Assembly: GCA_023266115.1 (NCBI GenBank)
Contig: JAHFRU010000001.1
Span: forward strand, 186,001-250,000
Reading direction: 5' to 3'
From: Gammaproteobacteria bacterium
Lineage (GTDB): Bacteria; Pseudomonadota; Gammaproteobacteria; VBWC01
DNA length: 64,000 nt
Shown in pieces: positions 37,272 to 45,966 of the stretch (positions are counted from its first letter, which is position 1; each line of letters starts with the position of its first letter). A model generated the notes under the pieces. It had not been told where the DNA came from. It ran no database searches and was given only the letters and a program-made list of their open reading frames with translations. The position numbers were made by a program, and so were the translations under genes.

Positions 37272-40163
37272 CTAGTTCGCTACGACAATCGCTACATAAT
37301 TGGAATTTGCGCCGCTCGATCCCGCCGCTGCATTTCCCCCGAGCGTGATCGAGCCCGCACTATACGACCGGCTATACAAGTTCAGAATCGGTGAAAACGA
37401 ATCGGTCGTTCCCACTGTCAGACCGGTATTCGTAAAGGTGCTCATCCAGGTCGGCAGGGCCGTGGCCCCGGCGTCATACGCGATGTAAACCGTCACGGCA
37501 CGATCGGTCGTAAAGCTGATGTAGCTGGGCGATGTGTTGCCGACATCGGCATTGGCCGTCATGATCCAGCGTCCGCTGGCCAATACCGACGGTACCCCAT
37601 TCAGGGTATACGACGCGTCCACATAGTAGCTATCACCAGTCTCCAGCAAATTTTGCTTGAGATATGGCGCCACGGTGGAAGGTACCAGACTGCCGAGTAC
37701 GAAGGGCAGGGCTACCGGTGATCCCGGATTCAGCGCGTTGTGCCACAGCGCCGCTATTACCGCATACCCCAAACCATTCGGATGCCAGACGTCGGCGAAC
37801 AGGCTATAGCGGTTTTGTCCCGCCCCAAGGAAATAGGCATAGAAATCTGGGCCCTGTTGGTGTCCGGTCAGCTGGCTCGAAATAACACTGTTATAGGGTT
37901 GCACGTAGTTGGTATTCGCCGTCGCGGTGGCCGGATTGGCGAACGGCGGTGGACTGCCAAACACCGGCGGCACCTTGGCGACATAGACCGTCTTGCCGGC
38001 GGTGGCAAGGGTATTGATCAACGATTGCATATTGCCCTTGAACGTACCGGTACACGCAGCACCCGAGCAGCCGCTGCCACTGGGAATCTGCGCCAATGCG
38101 TCATTGGTGCCGAGCAGCACCAGCGCCTTGTTACTGCCCGGGTGACGCGCCAGTATCGAATTGACGCGCGTGAATGCCGCATCTGCGGATTCATCGCCGC
38201 CGATGCCCTCGTTATAGACCATCACAGGTTTGACCTGCGATTGCTCCAGCAGACGGGCGACGTCGGCCGGGTATCCCTGGAAACCGAGGATACGCGCGGT
38301 CTGATTGTCCGTCGCGTAGTAGTCACGGCTGCCATTCGTGATGCTATCGCCAATGGCGGCATAGTAATCGCCGTGCGTACCGACGAGCGTGTTGGTATCT
38401 CGGGCCAGTTCCAGATTATTGGTATCGCGGATAATCGCGTCGATCGTATGGTCGCCCGCGGCGAAACCGGTGAAGGTCGCGCTGTACGGGGATGTGGCAT
38501 CCAGCATCGACTGGCCGCCATCCAGTAGAAATTCGACCTTGCCGCCAGCCGGGACGTTCGTTGCGATGGCGATCGCGGTGAGGGTAGCGCTGTTAGTCGT
38601 TACGGTCCGGGCTACCGGCGTGGCCAGAGTGATCGTCGGTGTCGTTGCCGCTTCCTGGATCAGCACGTTGTCAAACGATGCCTTGTCCTGGGTATACAGC
38701 GCCACGGAGCCGGACGCCAGACTGGTGTCGTTCGCGGCAAACACCGGGTCGCCATTGACGAACACCTGGATCAGGGAGCCGCTGACGTCCACGGTAAAGG
38801 TGAGCAATTGTCCCGTGCTATAACCGATAGCGTTCACTGCCAGCGAGCTGAAGACGCCGCCGATCTTTTTTTCCAGGCGCGTGTAGCCATAACGGGAATT
38901 CATCGACAAACGATAGTAGTTGTTGTTGTTCTGGTAACGAAACATCACGCCGATGTCTTCCGCCAGCTGGGTGCCAAGAAAGGTGGCATCAACGCTGAAA
39001 CGATAATTCGTTAACGTGGTGCCGACCGTATGATAGGCGTAGGTGCCTTTATGGTAGGTTTCGCTCAATGCGCCCAGCGCGCCATTCTGCTGTTGCAGCG
39101 CGCCACCGATGACGGCCCACGACGAGGCAGTGCCGCCATCATCGACAGTCGTCCAGTGACTGGTTCCAGCATTGAAGTTATCCCTGAACACGACGTTTAC
39201 GGTGACCGAGCCAACGCTGGTGCCGCCACGTCCGTCATTGATGGTGTAGGTAAAGGTTTCGGTACCGAAGAAATTCGCGGCCGGGGTATATGCCAGCCCA
39301 TCACCCGCGCCGTTAATAGTGGCGATTCCACCGTTATTCGGGATGCTTACGGCGGAGATGATCAACGGATCGTTCTCGGAATCGAAGTCTACGCCGTTGC
39401 CGTTATTGGCCAGCACGGCCAATGTGGTCGTGCTGCTCCCGGTCACCGTAAAAACGTCGTTTTTGGCGATGGGCGGATCGTTTACAGCGATAATCGTGAC
39501 GGCAACCGTAGCAATGTTCGAGGTGTTGTCGACAATATCCCGAACGGTATAGGTGAACGAGTCGGCGCCCGAATAGTCAAGGGCAGGCGCGTAAGTGATG
39601 TTGCCATTGCTGCTGATATCGGCGTTGCCGTGTGCAGGCAATGATGCCAGTGTCACTGTCGCCGGGTTCAGCACGCCATTGGCGCTCGAGTCGTTGGCCA
39701 TGACACTGATGGAAATTGGCGTGTCTTCGCTGGTTGTCGCTGCGTCATTCAGGGCAACGGGCGCTACCCGGTTCGGCAGGATATTCACCGACACAACCGC
39801 CAGTTCCGAGTCACCGAAACCGTCGTTGACCTTGAAGGTAAAAAAATCGCTGCCGGTGGCGTTGTTATTCGGCGTGTAGGTAAATTCACCACCGGCCTGA
39901 TTCGAAACCACAGCGGTTCCACGAGTACCGTTCGCTACGATGCGATACGTCGGAATGCGTCCGATCAAAATCGTCGCGTTGAAATAGCCCGTCACAGGCG
40001 TGTTTTGCAGCGTGGATATCGCGCTCGACTTTACCGTGGCAAGCGCGGAGTCGGTGCCGCCACCGCTGCCTCCCGATCCGCCGCCGCAGCCGGCGAGTGC
40101 AAGTAACAGGCACCCGGTTAGGGCGCCGCGCCGGGCATGCGTGATGTGATTGGTGGTATACAT
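37272..40163 (-). CDS. Lipoprotein SGNH/GDSL hydrolase with cadherin-like repeats
   Basis: Start at 40163 (963 residues), chosen because gggaggag precedes it and it places a lipoprotein signal (LLLALAGCGGGSGG) at the N terminus; an upstream start adds 16 residues. After a glycine/serine linker come three cadherin-like/VCBS-type domains (about 60-330, with repeats such as DSFTYTVRD and ETFTYTINDGRGG), a laminin/DUF1080-like domain, an Ig-like domain, the SGNH domain (IGDSITNGS, LGTNDAL, DVWHPNGLGY) and the shared ~110-residue C-terminal domain. It is a paralogue of the 33437-36943 product from the laminin-like domain onward. Surface attachment by lipid is likely; the target ester is unknown. 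Confidence 0.84.
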   Translation of the reverse strand: MYTTNHITHARRGALTGCLLLALAGCGGGSGGSGGGTDSALATVKSSAISTLQNTPVTGYFNATILIGRIPTYRIVANGTRGTAVVSNQAGGEFTYTPNNNATGSDFFTFKVNDGFGDSELAVVSVNILPNRVAPVALNDAATTSEDTPISISVMANDSSANGVLNPATVTLASLPAHGNADISSNGNITYAPALDYSGADSFTYTVRDIVDNTSNIATVAVTIIAVNDPPIAKNDVFTVTGSSTTTLAVLANNGNGVDFDSENDPLIISAVSIPNNGGIATINGAGDGLAYTPAANFFGTETFTYTINDGRGGTSVGSVTVNVVFRDNFNAGTSHWTTVDDGGTASSWAVIGGALQQQNGALGALSETYHKGTYAYHTVGTTLTNYRFSVDATFLGTQLAEDIGVMFRYQNNNNYYRLSMNSRYGYTRLEKKIGGVFSSLAVNAIGYSTGQLLTFTVDVSGSLIQVFVNGDPVFAANDTSLASGSVALYTQDKASFDNVLIQEAATTPTITLATPVARTVTTNSATLTAIAIATNVPAGGKVEFLLDGGQSMLDATSPYSATFTGFAAGDHTIDAIIRDTNNLELARDTNTLVGTHGDYYAAIGDSITNGSRDYYATDNQTARILGFQGYPADVARLLEQSQVKPVMVYNEGIGGDESADAAFTRVNSILARHPGSNKALVLLGTNDALAQIPSGSGCSGAACTGTFKGNMQSLINTLATAGKTVYVAKVPPVFGSPPPFANPATATANTNYVQPYNSVISSQLTGHQQGPDFYAYFLGAGQNRYSLFADVWHPNGLGYAVIAALWHNALNPGSPVALPFVLGSLVPSTVAPYLKQNLLETGDSYYVDASYTLNGVPSVLASGRWIMTANADVGNTSPSYISFTTDRAVTVYIAYDAGATALPTWMSTFTNTGLTVGTTDSFSPILNLYSRSYSAGSITLGGNAAAGSSGANSNYVAIVVAN

Positions 40164-40202
40164 CTTGATCGGGAGGAGTTTTTCGTGCCTGTTTACGCAG
40201 TC

Positions 40203-40220
40203 GGGCCCCAAAAGGGGCCC
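40203..40220. repeat. Perfect hairpin between the FGE-like and SGNH lipoprotein genes
   Basis: A 7-bp GC-only stem (gggcccc / ggggccc) with an AAAA loop sits in the 85-base gap. On the minus strand it lies after the stop of the FGE-like gene and before the SGNH ribosome binding site. It lacks a T-run on either side, so it could be an RNA-stabilising or attenuating hairpin rather than a terminator. Confidence 0.5.
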
Positions 40221-40248
40221 TCAGCGTGGTGAATGTGTGCGATTGTTA

Positions 40249-41319
40249 TCAGCGGCCGCAACGGAACCCGACGTTGACACCTTTGAATGACGGTGCAACA
40301 TTTGCGACCAGTGCGAACACGCCTGATGACGCGCCTCCGGCATAGGCGCCGCCACGGTATATTGCGCCGGGGAAGTTCGACGAGTTTGTGCCTTGCGTTG
40401 CAGCCGGATTGATACCGCTCATGGTATCTGCGCCGTAGTCACTCCCGGCAGTGCCGGTAGATGGCGACCACGTGCCTCCATTGGCGCCGTGTGTCCAGTC
40501 GGCCGTCCATTCGTTCAGGTTGCCGATCATATCGAAAGTACCCCAGTTGGACACGCAAGCACCCGAGCCGCCGTTGCTCGCCCCGGTATTAACGACAGCA
40601 CCCGAATTGGTATTGCAATTGTTTGCGGTGTCGGCCGTCGCGCCCGGGTCAGGAGTGCCGGCCGCGGCCATCTGCCATTCCGCGTTGGTCAGCAGGCGTT
40701 TTCCTGAAGTGGCGCAGGCCTGTTGTGCCTGAAACCAGCTAATGTTCGAATCAGGTACCGTGCCGGCAACGCTGCGCGCAAATATCTTGGTCGCGCCGAC
40801 AGCGCAATCGTTGCCATTATCGGCGCAGGTGTTCGCGTTTATCGCGCTTCCGCCCGTTGCGGAATCCCACAGACTGGCCTCGTACTTGTCGACGCATAAC
40901 GGCCCCACGCGCACCATGACATCGTTGACGTCGTTGCCAGCACAGGCCACACCGATCTTGCTACCATTCTGCTGAAGGACGGAGATGGCGGTCGTGTTGG
41001 CCGCGATATTCGAACCGTTTGTTGCGATCGCCGCGGTATTGGTCACGATATTCGCGGTGTTGGTTGCAGTGTTGGCGACGCCGGTCGCAATACTGGCCGT
41101 ATTGGTAATAATGTCGGCGGTGTTCTGCGTGATACGGGCGTTATTGTCATCCACAGCGGCTTCGACCGCGCTAAAATTTGCGTTTACATCGGCCGCCACT
41201 GCCTTGGTGTCGGCGACAAAGGTGTTCGGAATGGTTAAATCACTGGCCCAGCCGGACGTGCCGCCCAGGATGGTCAGTGCCAGTGTGCTCATCAGAGCCG
41301 CGGTTCTCCTTATTGCCAT
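40249..41319 (-). CDS. Secreted FGE-sulfatase/C-type-lectin-fold protein with heptad stalk
   Basis: 356 residues. A signal peptide (ALMSTLALTILGGTSGWAS) is followed by residues about 50-115 made of near-perfect seven-residue units (NTADIIT, NTASIAT, NTANIVT, NTAAIAT), which suggests a trimeric coiled-coil stalk. The rest is a formylglycine-generating-enzyme-like domain: CVDKYEAS, GKRLLTNAEWQMAA, GNLNEWTADW, then IYRGGAY...VGFRCGR at the end. The catalytic cysteine pair of true FGE is missing, so it is probably a binding rather than catalytic domain. The C terminus resembles the variable region of diversity-generating-retroelement targets, but no reverse transcriptase is in the window. It is upstream of the SGNH lipoprotein in the same direction. 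Confidence 0.8.
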   Translation of the reverse strand: MAIRRTAALMSTLALTILGGTSGWASDLTIPNTFVADTKAVAADVNANFSAVEAAVDDNNARITQNTADIITNTASIATGVANTATNTANIVTNTAAIATNGSNIAANTTAISVLQQNGSKIGVACAGNDVNDVMVRVGPLCVDKYEASLWDSATGGSAINANTCADNGNDCAVGATKIFARSVAGTVPDSNISWFQAQQACATSGKRLLTNAEWQMAAAGTPDPGATADTANNCNTNSGAVVNTGASNGGSGACVSNWGTFDMIGNLNEWTADWTHGANGGTWSPSTGTAGSDYGADTMSGINPAATQGTNSSNFPGAIYRGGAYAGGASSGVFALVANVAPSFKGVNVGFRCGR

Positions 41320-41372
41320 TGCCTTGTTCCTCGTTTAATTTCCAGTTTTATTTGCTTAGCCAGTTCGGTGGC

Positions 41373-41516
41373 TTATGACCACTTACCCTGATCCCAGGTC
41401 ATCTGGTTCCACGTCCCGTCTCCGGACGAAGACGAATTATCGCCATGGCAGCCGCTCAGCAGGAACAGCGTCAGGAGACTCGCCACCAACACCCGTAAAG
41501 TTTTTCTAGTTTTCAT
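41373..41516 (-). CDS. Small lipoprotein, 47 residues
   Basis: Reads MKTRKTLRVLVASLLTLFLL then SGCHGDNSSSSGDGTWNQMT and WDQGKWS, stop at 41373. The N terminus is a textbook lipoprotein signal: basic start, hydrophobic core and LLSGC lipobox. The mature part is only about 25 residues and ends with a tryptophan-rich tail. ATG 41516 has aagga about nine bases upstream; an alternative ATG at 41522 adds two residues. It lies 53 bases before the FGE-like gene and probably leads the operon. Not recognised as a known family. Confidence 0.6.
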   Translation of the reverse strand: MKTRKTLRVLVASLLTLFLLSGCHGDNSSSSGDGTWNQMTWDQGKWS

Positions 41517-41522
41517 CGCCAT

Positions 41523-42020
41523 GTTTCCTTGCATGGATGCTCTTATTCGTTGCCTTGGGCAATGATATGCTACCGGCTATGGCGGGGTTTGTTGATGGTA
41601 AACACGGACCCGCTATCCGAATGACCTGAAGCACAATCTATGCCGTTGGTTTTTAGATATCTATAACGTATTGATGCAACATGGATATGTGGCTAATCGA
41701 ACATCGCGCCACGGTCAGTATTATAGCAATATCTTTCGAGGCAACAGCAGTTACTGTAAAGTTTTCGAGAAACTCTATCAAGGCGCGGCCATACAAAGGC
41801 TTGGGCGGCAGGTTAAGTTGATGAGGAATCAAGAAGTTCATAAGCTGTTACGCTGACGAATTTTCGGTCCGGTAAGGCCTTCCGAATCAGGTTTTAAGCC
41901 CTGCCCGACGTTGCCGGAACAATCCCTCGCGATACCTGCAGTGGTTTTCTGGGTCCCGCCGGTAGAAAAGCCGAAGCGGCTGGCTCACATGTTTGGCGCT
42001 GGTGCAAGAGATTCTAACTA
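41523..42020. other. Divergent intergenic region, small lipoprotein / epimerase
   Basis: 498 bases between the minus-strand surface island and the plus-strand glycan cluster. It should contain promoters for both. I see an AT-rich centre (about 41650-41780), no clear sigma-54 site, and no convincing gene; a 61-codon frame at 41671-41856 has no ribosome binding site or recognisable content. Confidence 0.4.
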
Positions 42021-42956
42021 ATGAGAAAAATCGATTTTAGCCAATATTCTTCGTCCCGAATATTGGTAACGGGAGCCAGCGGGTTCATCGGTTCAATGTT
42101 ATGCGATCGGTTGAGTCAATATGGTGCGGAAGTGCATGCTGTTTCGCGGCGGCCGCACACGGCCGATCGGCAAGGCATCAATTGGTGGCAGGGTGATTTG
42201 GCCGACTATGACGGCGTGAAGCGCCTGTTTTCCGCTATTCAACCCGAAATTGTTTTTCATTTGGCTAGCGAAGTGACCGGCAGCCGGGAGTTGGGTCTCG
42301 TGCTGCCGACGTTGCGCGGCAATCTGGTCAGTGCAGTAAACGTCTTCATAGCTGCCACGGAAAATAACTGTCTACGCGTTGTGACGGCGGGCTCACTTGA
42401 GGAGCCGGATGAAACTGACGTTAAGGCGATTCCGTGCTCGCCTTACGCGGCTGCCAAATGGGCCAGCGGCGGCTATGCGCGCATGTTTCACGCGCTCTAT
42501 GAAGCGCCGATCGTGGTCGCGCGGTTGTTCATGGTCTATGGCCCCGGTCAGCAGGACCTCCGTAAACTGGTGCCGTACGTAATCTTGTCCTTGCTAAGGG
42601 GTGAGTCGCCGAAGCTTTCCAGTGGTCAACGTCCGGTCGACTGGGTGTACGTAGAAGACGTCGTTGACGGATTGCTGGCGATGGGGATTGCGGAGGACAT
42701 TAACGGCGCTACGATGGATCTGGGCTCGGGGCAATTGGTGACGACGCGCGATGTCGTCGAACGGGTAAGCAGAATTATTGATTCCGGTGTTCCATTGGAG
42801 TTTGGGGTGGTTCCCGAGCGGCCCATGGAACGCGTGAGAGTAGCGGACGCTGAAAATACTTATCGGGCGCTGGGCTGGCAACCCGGTTACTCTTTGCAGC
42901 GAGGGCTGGAGGAGACGGTTCTTTGGTATCGGCGCCAGCATGAGTCGGGGAAATAA
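42021..42956 (+). CDS. NAD-dependent sugar epimerase/dehydratase (extended SDR)
   Basis: A 311-residue extended SDR with the N-terminal GASGFIGSML nucleotide-binding motif. The usual catalytic tyrosine/lysine pair is in SPYAAAKWAS (Y and K four apart). RPVDWVYVEDVVDGLLAM is typical for nucleotide-sugar epimerases such as those acting on GDP- or UDP-sugars. It starts the plus-strand glycan cluster; the next gene is a glycosyltransferase 113 bases downstream. The substrate is not deducible. Confidence 0.8.
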   Translation: MRKIDFSQYSSSRILVTGASGFIGSMLCDRLSQYGAEVHAVSRRPHTADRQGINWWQGDLADYDGVKRLFSAIQPEIVFHLASEVTGSRELGLVLPTLRGNLVSAVNVFIAATENNCLRVVTAGSLEEPDETDVKAIPCSPYAAAKWASGGYARMFHALYEAPIVVARLFMVYGPGQQDLRKLVPYVILSLLRGESPKLSSGQRPVDWVYVEDVVDGLLAMGIAEDINGATMDLGSGQLVTTRDVVERVSRIIDSGVPLEFGVVPERPMERVRVADAENTYRALGWQPGYSLQRGLEETVLWYRRQHESGK

Positions 42957-43069
42957 TAGATATCCGGCCATTCCGGCTAGAGATGTGCAAGGAAATTGTC
43001 CAGCGGATCTCGACGATTGATGTTTCGTCGTAGAACCAACGAGGTGGGCGTTCCGATCAACGGTTCCCA

Positions 43070-44269
43070 ATGAAAAATACGATCAAGAAAATCGCCAAGC
43101 GGGTGACTTCAGCATTCGGTGTCGAGATTGTCAGGTGCCGGCATATTGATTCCATTCATGAGAGAGTTATTTCTCTGGCACCAGCGACCGAATCGAAAGG
43201 CAGTGTGTTGCTCGCGTTCGTGATTGAGCCCTTCTTGCTCAATCGAGGTGAGACTGTCTCGAACGCGCATAGTCACGACTGGGAGTCACTTCAGATGGCT
43301 CAGACCTTTCTGGAGATGGGCTATCGTGTTGATGTGATCAGTTATCTGAATAGAAGGTTCGTTCCCGACAAGCACTATTCGATGTTCGTGGCCGCACGTA
43401 CCAATTTTGCACGCATCGCCACCGGGCTGAACAACGACTGCATCAAGATCGTTCACCTGGATACCGCACATTGGATCTACAATAACCAGGCCGCGTACAA
43501 GCGTTTGCTCGATGTGCAGTCGCGTCGAGGGGTAACCTTGGATAGTGTTCGTATTATCGAACCGAATTGGGCCCTGGAGCACGCCGATTATGCGACTGTC
43601 TTGGGGAACGATTTCACCATCGATACTTATCGCTATGGCGGAAAAAAGATATACCGCGTTCCGGTGTCAGTGCCGGCTGTCTATGATTGGCCGGGAAACA
43701 AGGATTTCGAGAATTGCCGTACCAACTTTTTGTGGTTCGGGAGCGCGGGTTTTGTTCACAAGGGGCTTGACCTGGTGCTGGAGGCTTTTTCTGATATGCC
43801 GGAGCTGCACCTCACGGTATGCGGGCCGATCGATGAAGACAACAGGTTTAAGGCCGCTTATTTCAAGGAGCTATACGAGGCCCAGAATATTCATACTTAT
43901 GGCTGGGTTGACGTAGCAAGCAGGGAGTTCGAAAGGATTGCCAGGGGTTGCGTCGCGCTGATTTATCCAAGTTGCTCCGAAGGTGGTGGAAGCAGCGTAC
44001 TTACCTGCATGCATGCGGGGCTGATTCCGATCGTTAGTCGTGAATCAAGTGTAGATATCGGAGATTATGGAATTCTTCTCAAGGAATCCACGGTGGACAC
44101 ACTCAAGAATGAAGCGAGGCGTATTTCTCGGCTACTGCCTGATCAGTGCGAATATATGGCGCGGGAAGCGTGGGATTTCGCAAGGCGGCATCATACACGT
44201 GATATATTTTCTGTCGCCTACCAAAACACCATTCATGAGATATTAAGTAGCCATGCTTCGCGTAATTAG
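43070..44269 (+). CDS. Glycosyltransferase, GT4-like (GT-B fold)
   Basis: A 399-residue protein whose C-terminal half matches GT-B enzymes: LWFGSAGFVHKGLDLVLEAF is the start of the nucleotide-binding domain, and IYPSCSEGGGSSVLTCMHAGLIPIV is the sugar-nucleotide-binding E/G-rich region. The N-terminal half (about 1-200) is less typical, with a basic N terminus (MKNTIKKIAKRV) that could sit at the membrane surface. It is convergent with the next glycosyltransferase gene. Donor and acceptor are unknown. Confidence 0.78.
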   Translation: MKNTIKKIAKRVTSAFGVEIVRCRHIDSIHERVISLAPATESKGSVLLAFVIEPFLLNRGETVSNAHSHDWESLQMAQTFLEMGYRVDVISYLNRRFVPDKHYSMFVAARTNFARIATGLNNDCIKIVHLDTAHWIYNNQAAYKRLLDVQSRRGVTLDSVRIIEPNWALEHADYATVLGNDFTIDTYRYGGKKIYRVPVSVPAVYDWPGNKDFENCRTNFLWFGSAGFVHKGLDLVLEAFSDMPELHLTVCGPIDEDNRFKAAYFKELYEAQNIHTYGWVDVASREFERIARGCVALIYPSCSEGGGSSVLTCMHAGLIPIVSRESSVDIGDYGILLKESTVDTLKNEARRISRLLPDQCEYMAREAWDFARRHHTRDIFSVAYQNTIHEILSSHASRN

Positions 44270-44376
44270 CTTCTTGTTTATTCAATAAATGCCGGAATTA
44301 ATGAGTAAGTGGCCAGTGCGCGGCTCGTGACGTTTCGCGGTTGGCGAACGACAGTGCTTCCCAGGTAGTCGGGCCG

Positions 44377-45351
44377 TCATGCCTTGGAAAGCAGCCTGTG
44401 CTTCAGATGTCTGGCAGCTTCTCTTGGGTTGACGATCATCGTGAGCAGTATTTCGTATAGCAGTCTCAGGTGATTTAGTGGGTACCCCAGTGTTTGAAGC
44501 TCTGCCTTTTGGTGTTTCCAGAAACCCGCCTTTCGCAAGTCAAAAACCGTTATTGCCAGGGAGCGATAGTAATCCTTCCATAAATTGGACAGCCGTGAGC
44601 TGAATTCCGGGGGATCAAGGTAAGCCGGGCCAAACTTTAACAGTAGATGCAGATGGCTCAAACGCTGTGTGTTAGCACGTTTGGCGTCCTGTGCCGTCAT
44701 TGACATCTCGTGGGTTCTGATAAAGCTCAATACCTGATGTACGAAGGTGAAATCGCAGTCATGGAGTAACTCATAGAGAGTATCCACGTCCGCATGTAGA
44801 TATGGTGCGCGGTAAAAGGGATTTCGGTTACGTACCAGATCTGACCGGATCATCAGGCATGACGGCGACCAGAAAAGGTAGATATTGCCGAGCAAGGTTA
44901 ATTTTGCCAGGTCTTTTCCGCTGATCAAGCTGGTGGTATTCGGCAGGCCGTCACAACGGACACGGTTGCCCGCCAGACAGTACGACCCTATCACCCCGGC
45001 CGACGGCGTCGCTTCGGCAGCGTTGACCATACGCTCAATGCATTCGGGGTACAGCCAGTCGTCGGCTTGAACAAGTTTGCAGTACTTTCCGGTCTGGGAT
45101 ATCTGTCGAAACGCGATATTATGATTTTCGATAACGTCGACGAATTGTTCGTTGTCATGGATCCGAATGCGCGCGTCCTGTTTGACGTACTGTGCAATGA
45201 TTTCTCGCGTTCGATCGGTGCTGCAATTGTTAACGATAATGTATTCCCAGTGCTGGTAGGTCTGGGTCAGAATACTTTCTATACATTCCGATAAATAGCT
45301 TTCACCGTTGTATACCGGTGTAATGATGCTGACGAGAGGGCTGCTGCTCAT
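44377..45351 (-). CDS. Glycosyltransferase family 2
   Basis: A 324-residue GT-A enzyme. The N terminus SPLVSIITPVYNGESYLSECIESIL is the family-2 signature, with NNCSTDRT and the metal-binding VQADDW (DxD-like) motif following. The remaining ~120 residues form a helical C-terminal region. It is the only minus-strand gene in the assembly cluster and is convergent with the preceding gene. Likely cytoplasmic, adding one sugar to a lipid-linked chain. Confidence 0.88.
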   Translation of the reverse strand: MSSSPLVSIITPVYNGESYLSECIESILTQTYQHWEYIIVNNCSTDRTREIIAQYVKQDARIRIHDNEQFVDVIENHNIAFRQISQTGKYCKLVQADDWLYPECIERMVNAAEATPSAGVIGSYCLAGNRVRCDGLPNTTSLISGKDLAKLTLLGNIYLFWSPSCLMIRSDLVRNRNPFYRAPYLHADVDTLYELLHDCDFTFVHQVLSFIRTHEMSMTAQDAKRANTQRLSHLHLLLKFGPAYLDPPEFSSRLSNLWKDYYRSLAITVFDLRKAGFWKHQKAELQTLGYPLNHLRLLYEILLTMIVNPREAARHLKHRLLSKA

Positions 45352-45966
45352 GAATTCTTTGTATACGTTGGTTTGCCGGAGCGAAGGCCGGCTTTTTCAG
45401 GAAGGTATTATGCCGCAAAACGGTTCCGATAACCCGTCGGCGGGGCAGGGTCGTCGATCGTTAGCGATGTTGAACCATACGTTTCAGTGCTTGCAGTCGA
45501 TCGTGTCGGGGATTGTCATGTTGCCATCGTGACGTTGCAGGTCGTGGCGTGACAGGATGTCCGGCAATCGTGGTGACACTGTTCTCGGCAAGACATTCGG
45601 TGCCGGCGCCCGGTACTGAACCGAAGAACCCATCGATTTAACAGTCCTCTATAAGGCGCGGTGCCAATATTCTATAGCCAGCGAAAGGTCTGCTCCGCAT
45701 GAACCAAGGGCATAATCGAGCATCGATATTTCTTACACTATTTCTTGTTGAGGCGCGATTTTCCGATGCTGGCCCACACGGGGCGCGCGTTGCATGTTAA
45801 AAAAACATGTAATATATGTCCATGATTAGAAAAAATAATTTGTCGACTATGTCAGTGGCATGGCGTTGGTCATTAGCCAGTATCCGAGAGTCTGGCTTCA
45901 ATTGTGCATTCGGGGCAAAATCCGTCACCAAGCCATGAAACGCAGCAGACAAGGGAAACAGGGCTA
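45352..45966. other. Divergent intergenic region before the acyltransferase
   Basis: 615 bases. No supported gene is seen. The right part (45780-45850) is AT-rich and holds the inverted repeat at 45793-45809, so promoters for the acyltransferase gene are expected there. Confidence 0.4.
45793..45809. promoter_or_regulatory. AT-rich inverted repeat, possible operator
   Basis: catgtt-aaaaa-aacatg is a perfect 6-base inverted repeat around an A5 spacer. It is in an AT-rich block 158 bases before the acyltransferase start and is followed by taatatatg, a possible -10 region. Confidence 0.3.

Noticed and set aside
40249-41319. Active formylglycine-generating enzyme for sulfatases
   Set aside because: The catalytic cysteines of FGE are not at the expected C-terminal position, and no sulfatase gene is in the window.
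41671-41856. 61-codon frame in the divergent region before the epimerase
   Set aside because: No ribosome binding site, odd composition, and it overlaps the probable promoter region of the surface island.
45375-45396. gccgg...ccggc followed by ttttt resembling a terminator
   Set aside because: No gene on the plus strand ends before it; the stem is only five pairs. It may be chance.
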